Source of the DNA: Paraglomus occultum | Lineage: Eukaryota; Glomeromycota; Glomeromycetes; Paraglomerales; Paraglomeraceae | Reading direction: 5' to 3' | Assembly: GCA_910592205.1 (NCBI GenBank) | Contig: CAJVPJ010001274.1 | Coordinates: forward strand, 1 to 10,938 | Length of the DNA: 10,938 bases | Part shown: positions 6,950-10,938 of the stretch, one piece after another | Position numbering within the stretch: the first letter of the stretch is position 1 | Layout of the letters: each line of letters begins with the position of its first letter | Program-made: the position numbers and the translations under genes | Notes under the pieces: generated by a model | What the model saw: only the letters and a program-made list of their open reading frames with translations | What the model was told of the DNA's origin: nothing | The model's database searches: none

Positions 6950-7168
6950 ATGTCACGAGAGCCATCAAAACTCCAGATCATGAAATATGGCGCCATCACA
7001 GGTGGAGGTATTGGGTTATGTTTGGGACTTGTTTATGGCACTTACGCAATAATTCGGTGAGCTTAATTTATTCTTACAGGAAAAAGTCTCCAAAATAGCA
7101 GTGGTGAATCTTCTAACTTTTAAATTTTTGTCGGTCTCTTATCCAATTCTGTTGACGACGTACTACAT

Positions 7169-7200
<32 letters not shown>

Positions 7201-7517
7201 CATATTATATAAGCCAAGGTCCTGGTCCCCGTGGCGCACTATATACACTAAGACAGTACATGTTAACTTCAGCAGGATCATTCGCTCTATTTCTATCCAT
7301 TGGTGCTGTAATTCGAAGTGAAGGACGAATGATCGATACAAACGCCAACGGTACTAACACTGGTGCGATTAGAAACGACCAGCGGGAATGGAAGAGGATA
7401 CAGATCGAAGTCAAGGAAAAGCCACGAGATCAGGAGATCAAGAAAAAGAGGTTATTGGACATGCTTACAGAAAGTGGAAGAATGAATTTCAGGAATAATC
7501 AAAACAAGACTACTTAA
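6950..7517 (+). CDS. MGR2: Mgr2/ROMO1-family subunit of the mitochondrial TIM23 presequence translocase
   Basis: Exons 6950-7056 and 7214-7517 encode 136 residues. Membrane segment 1 is at about residues 12-34 (MKYGAITGGGIGLCLGLVYG), with GxxxG-type packing. The loop RQGPGPRGALYTLRQYM spans the splice junction. Segment 2 is at about 53-69 (SAGSFALFLSIGAVIR). This two-helix hairpin is the Romo1/Mgr2 domain, and the QGPGP loop is the yeast-type form. In yeast Mgr2 links Tim21 to TIM23 and gates lateral release of inner-membrane precursors; its C-terminal tail is removed by the inner membrane peptidase. Here a charged tail of about 63 residues follows, comparable in position to that extension. 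The 157-nt intron (GTGAGC to ATAAG) carries a (TTTC)7 tract before its acceptor. A poly(A)-like AATAAA lies at 7714-7719. Confidence 0.9.
7169..7196 (+). repeat. (TTTC)7 microsatellite forming the polypyrimidine tract of the MGR2 intron
   Basis: Seven TTTC units end 17 nt before the AG acceptor at 7212-7213. It lies where a polypyrimidine tract is expected, so repeat length could affect splicing. Confidence 0.85.
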
Positions 7518-8405
7518 GATGGGAATTAATAGTAAACTCAGTCAGCCATCACCTCTATAGAACCAGATACTGGTGCGCCAAAGAACACTGATATCGCTCT
7601 AGCACGTAATGCGACTCTATAAGCGGGCTCGATATTTTTTTAATGACGTCGAAATTCACAGTGTTTACGCGTCTCGAGATGTAAGATTTAAAAAACAAAT
7701 ATCGAATTTGAACAATAAAGAAAGGTTAACTTGCCCTGTTAAACCAGTAGTTCTAGGTTTCAAATGGTATTTCCTGAGAATTCATAATAATATTAGAACA
7801 ATGAACGTTAGTTATACTGAGAAGAAATTATTCCATGCGTCGTGCATTTTAATCATTACAACTATGGAGGAAGACGTACTTTGGCAGTTGGTGGTGTTTT
7901 AGTAGGAAAGCACAGACTATAATAATAATAATAATAGCAGCCTAACAGCTTGCTTGTCTTGCATTTATCAATGATCTCAGATGTTAAAAAAGTTATTTTA
8001 ATTTGCTATTCCAAGTCATACTGCAACAACGTAAAGGTGCAGATTTAGAACGTAATTGTCTAAAGTCTTACCGTTGTTAAAAAATGTTAGTTTGAGTCAA
8101 CTACAACCTTTTTGTCGGCATAATTCATTAGTAAGAACAAACTTGTCTAAGTACTATTACTATGATACTTAAACTATCTTTTTAGTTTTAACCCTATTAT
8201 GTATCAGAACGAAGCCAAGAAGATATGCGTTTACATTTGCACGTAAGAAAATTAATATTATCGCGAGCAATTTCCCGCTGCTATCGATCACTTGAACAAA
8301 AAAATTAAAATTATACGCGTAAATTGTCAGATGTGATAACTAGCTAAGATCTTTTTACTGCGTTATAGTTATCCTCTCAGCATAATGGGGTGTCAGAAGC
8401 GGTGA
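7518..8405. other. MGR2 3' flank and AT-rich region without a supported gene
   Basis: It contains an open frame at 7609-7902 (97 codons, MRLYKRARYFFNDVEIHSVY at its start) that may only be 3'-UTR sequence. A different frame ends at a TAA at 7920-7922 with YGGRRTLAVGGVLVGKHRL, which looks protein-like. A short ATG exon at 7643-7680 followed by GTAAGA precedes it, but no phase-consistent joining was found. A (TAA)6 run lies at 7920-7937. From 7940 to 8340 nothing is recognisable. Confidence 0.3.
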
Positions 8406-8541
8406 TACTAATAGTGACGAATGTTCTTTAATTTGTACACTATTGATTGCTCTTCTTTTTCTTTTGTCGGAGGACGGGTAAGGATCTGGATCAGACAGCG
8501 GGTGGTTATCGGCGAAGCCTCTCTTACGCAGCCCGGATCCG
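8406..8541 (-). other. exon-like coding segment of an unidentified gene
   Basis: This stretch is more CpG- and GC-rich than its surroundings. One minus frame reads GSGLRKRGFADNHP, LSDPDPYPSSDKRKRRAINS and VQIKEHSSLL, a polar composition with a basic cluster (DKRKRR) like a nuclear localisation signal. It is followed by a possible donor (TTA|GTATCA) near 8405. The same frame stays open from 8579 to 8355 but has no ATG, and no good acceptor is visible upstream. It may be an exon of a minus-strand gene or a relic. Family not recognised. Confidence 0.3.
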
Positions 8542-8579
8542 ATTATAGTAAAAAAAAATAATGAAAACTCGGGAGGCAA

Positions 8580-8960
8580 AACGTTGAAGAAAAGAAGTTA
8601 AAGAAAACAAATTATCACAAATTATTGATATAAATATGATGTACAATATAAATCCAAATTTAACTTGCACTGAAAAAAAAATTATTAAATTAGCAGATTT
8701 TTATTCGCTTTAAAAAACACGGGACGCTACTTCAGGTGATCTGCAATATTGATCACGTTAATTTGTTCGCGCCTCGACATGTGAAGAATGGTTTTTCTTC
8801 TACGCACGATATATTCTAGCATGAGATTTATGCTGCGCAAGGAAACACGATTACCAAACTACTCAGAGAGTAAACTGATTGGCTCTTTTATTGTTTGCAC
8901 TGAATTTACTTTGTCTCACCTTATGATTCCTAATTAGATGTGGGAGAGTTTTATGCAAAA
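8580..8960. other. AT-rich spacer, nothing recognised
   Basis: No coding frame, RNA gene or repeat of note was seen on either strand between the exon-like segment and the TATA box of the next gene. Confidence 0.4.
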
Positions 8961-8964
8961 TGAC

Positions 8965-8974
8965 TATATATAAA
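8965..8974 (+). promoter_or_regulatory. TATA box of the TARG1-type gene
   Basis: TATATATAAA lies 218 nt upstream of the ATG at 9192. That distance becomes about 46 nt if the proposed leader intron 9018-9189 is removed. Confidence 0.5.
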
Positions 8975-9017
8975 TGAGATTTAGCACTTTATTCTTATAT
9001 TTTGTTCCCGTAACGAG

Positions 9018-9189
9018 GTAACGACTTTATGAACGTTCTGCAAATTATGTTCTCATTCCTCACAGATAGTTTTTTACGTAAAGAGAAAACCATTGATTAC
9101 TTCTATGATAAAACGTTCTTTAAAGGGGTGATATCTTTAATAGACGTACATTCTCATTCAAATAATTATTGCATTCTAGCTCATTTCAG
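9018..9189 (+). other. probable intron in the 5' leader of the TARG1-type gene
   Basis: A donor GAG|GTAACG at 9018 and an acceptor ending CTCATTTCAG at 9189 bracket 172 nt, and the ATG begins 2 nt after the acceptor. Removing it also removes upstream ATGs such as the one at 9029. Inferred from motifs only. Confidence 0.5.
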
Positions 9190-9191
9190 AA

Positions 9192-9653
9192 ATGTCATCC
9201 ACGTCATCAGAAATCCATGAACGATCCAACTTTGAAGAACTTCAAGGCGACCTCTTCATCGCCTCTCCACCAACCAACTCTCTCGCTCATTGCATCTCTG
9301 CAGACCTTAAGATGGAGAGAGGAATAGCCGTTTTGTTCAAATCGAAATTCGGGGGTGTATCCGAACTTCAAGAACAGTCCAAACGCGTTGGAGAAGTAGC
9401 TTACCTTGTTCGTGATGGAAAATACATATTCTACTTGATTACGAAGGAGGAATATTTCCACAAACCCACGCATGAGGACTTTGAGAGGGCTGTGTCAGAC
9501 TTGAGAAGATTGTGCGATGAGTTGGGCGTTTCGGGGTTGAGCATGCCAAGGATCGGTGCTGGTTTAGACAAATTGGATTTGGATTACGTTAAAAGCGTTG
9601 TTAGGAACGCCTTCGACGGATCTAATACGAAAGTCACCATGTTTTATTTGTAA
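9192..9653 (+). CDS. OARD1: TARG1/OARD1-type macrodomain ADP-ribose glycohydrolase
   Basis: An uninterrupted 153-residue frame, almost the same length as human TARG1 (152), made of a single macrodomain. It aligns from QGDLF (Asp20) through SLAHCIS, the ADP-ribose loop MERGIAVLFKSKFGG, the strand YIFYLITK and HKPT, to LSMPRIGAGLDKL. Lys85 in LITK and Asp126 in GLD correspond to the catalytic Lys84 and Asp125 of human TARG1. The family removes ADP-ribose from acidic side chains of proteins, in human cells in the nucleus during PARP signalling. The loop residues Glu42-Arg43 replace Gly-Ala of the human protein. The ATG follows a splice-acceptor-like CAG by 2 nt. The coding part has no intron and is less AT-rich than its flanks. 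AATAAA at 9720-9725 is the likely poly(A) signal. Confidence 0.95.
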   Translation: MSSTSSEIHERSNFEELQGDLFIASPPTNSLAHCISADLKMERGIAVLFKSKFGGVSELQEQSKRVGEVAYLVRDGKYIFYLITKEEYFHKPTHEDFERAVSDLRRLCDELGVSGLSMPRIGAGLDKLDLDYVKSVVRNAFDGSNTKVTMFYL

Positions 9654-9719
9654 AGTGGCTTGCCAAGTGGGAATAACTGGAACTGCTGTTGCAAATATGT
9701 GTCTCTCTACTCGATTATT

Positions 9720-9725
9720 AATAAA
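9720..9725 (+). terminator. poly(A) signal of the TARG1-type gene
   Basis: AATAAA lies 67 nt after the stop codon, a normal spacing for a fungal 3' UTR. Confidence 0.5.
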
Positions 9726-9848
9726 ATGTAAACGTTGCTGTAATTGACCACATAATCCATATCTCATCTTTTACTTATCGTCCAGAGGTTTTCTCCCTTC
9801 ACGGTTCTTAATTAATTAACGTCACTTGATTTTTCATTTTGGAAATGA

Positions 9849-10052
9849 ATGAAGTTTTCACAAGTGTTAAGTGATCACAGATGGAAGCTACAGACAACTT
9901 GGGCGAACATTAAGGCGCAGAATTTTATCGTAAAAACTACTAGCACCGAGTCGTTCGATGTGACTGAACGAGTGGAAGTCAACTCACTGGGATTTACCAC
10001 CTTTAGTCAAGTCTGTATGCTTACGGGGATTGACAACATATCACCTCATTAA
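9849..10052 (+). CDS. weak candidate small hypothetical protein, 67 aa
   Basis: An ATG-to-TAA frame beginning MKFSQVLSDHRWKLQTTWAN and containing VKTTSTESFDVTERVEVNS. Composition is balanced and less AT-rich than the surroundings, and an AATAAA overlaps the stop region. There is no recognisable domain, signal peptide or membrane segment, and no clear promoter. It could be an exon of a longer gene or chance. Confidence 0.22.
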   Translation: MKFSQVLSDHRWKLQTTWANIKAQNFIVKTTSTESFDVTERVEVNSLGFTTFSQVCMLTGIDNISPH

Positions 10053-10938
10053 TAAATTTGACTCCCAGATGACAATTTCCCAGGCTTTTTTACATGCAAT
10101 CATGTAAGCAAACATTCTAACCAAAGAACGAACCGTAAACATCATGTCTGCTTAATAATGGTTCATATTAAGTTTTACCAAACCTTAACTACTGATTCGG
10201 GAGACGTTTATTTTAAAAGAAGAATCTTAAACTGGGGAGATTGTTTGCTATGAAAGAATAACATGATAATCCTATCTTACTCAAGGAGCAAGCACCTAAA
10301 ATGAAAATGACTAACGCCGCTCACTTATTAACTTGTGATTGTTTGTAGGAATACCTACTACTCCTAGCAGGGGATGATAAGATGGCTCTAAAGATCGCCG
10401 ACTGGTCATAAGTGACAAGTTATGACAATTGCGTCACAGTGTAATTACGAAATACTGGAACAAATGGCTAGAAGATTAAGGGGGATGTGACTATAAACAT
10501 GGTTATTTCAACAACCACTCTGTCAATAAGCGCAAGAGGATGAACGGATTGAGTGGACAATGTATGTAACTGGAGATGAATAGAATAATTGTGAATTTAC
10601 GATTGGTTCAGAATCTATGCTAAAGAACGCATCATGGAATGTAAGACACGATGTTTATTAATATCTTTGGACAGCCCAACTCATTATTGTGTCTAATCGA
10701 GATTCTTCTGTTGAATAACTTACAAGTGGCTAGTATGCTACACGTGATGCGATAATGAGAGAGGATGAATGTGGGACCGAACGTATCTCAAGTCGGTAAA
10801 GTTTCTCTTTATGAAATTGCTATTCTTATAACCATTACGAAATGACACACATATGCCCGCATTTAGGTCTCCCTCCACAATGTAACTCGGAGTTGCGCCA
10901 CCCCCTAATAAAACAACCCCTTAGCTTCTATTGACAGG
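10053..10938. other. right-end region without a supported gene
   Basis: Stops are frequent in all frames and no frame exceeds about 40 codons with protein character. No tRNA, repeat array or splice-linked exons were recognised on either strand. It could be intergenic sequence or a strongly decayed element. Confidence 0.4.

Noticed and set aside
7057-7079. Short intron ending at TTCTTACAG (7079) in MGR2
   Set aside because: It would be 23 nt long and would lead to an immediate stop; the acceptor at 7213 restores the conserved QGPGP loop in frame.
7120-7414. Minus-strand frames over MGR2
   Set aside because: Antisense shadows of the MGR2 second exon and of the TTTC repeat.
9207-9767. Minus-strand frames of 88 and 67 codons
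   Set aside because: Antisense shadows of the TARG1-type gene and its 3' flank.

Overview
The window looks like a stretch of AT-rich nuclear DNA from an early-diverging fungus; a Mucoromycota or Glomeromycotina-type genome is my best guess. The evidence is: protein genes with short GT-AG introns of about 70-170 nt; an inner-membrane Mgr2/ROMO1 protein carrying the yeast-like QGPGP loop instead of the animal-type loop; and ARMC7 and TARG1 (OARD1) homologues. No rRNA, tRNA, CRISPR or bacterial operon structure was seen. The organism assignment is inference.

Three genes are recognised with confidence. ARMC7 (minus, 6477-5573, five exons) and MGR2 (plus, 6950-7517, two exons) are divergent, sharing a 472-bp intergenic promoter region. 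An intronless TARG1-type ADP-ribose glycohydrolase (plus, 9192-9653) has a TATA box, a likely 5'-UTR intron and a poly(A) signal.

The left part (1 to about 4,460) is different. It holds small, closely spaced, unrecognised reading frames on both strands: 543-340(-), 885-569(-), 1247-1450(+), 2744-2189(-), 2800-3328(+), 3912-3541(-) and 4129-4455(+). Several carry lesions: a frameshift caused by a homopolymer change in a tandem repeat, a premature stop, multiple frame changes. It also has a 29-bp inverted repeat with a third direct copy nearby, a 23-bp direct repeat, and two divergent intergenic regions that share a TTTACTA motif. This looks like a decayed foreign element, perhaps an old viral or mobile-element insertion, but no hallmark gene (polymerase, capsid, integrase, transposase) was recognised.

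Between that block and ARMC7, 4452-5453(-) supports a phase-consistent chain of five exons with one in-frame TGA and no start exon. It lies in a stretch with only one CpG in about 1.2 kb, so it is probably a 5'-truncated, methylation-eroded pseudogene, or an unrecognised gene with an unusual model.

The right part outside MGR2 and the TARG1 gene (7518-9191, 9654-10938) is AT-rich and mostly without supported genes. It holds one exon-like segment at 8541-8406(-) and one weak reading frame at 9849-10052(+).
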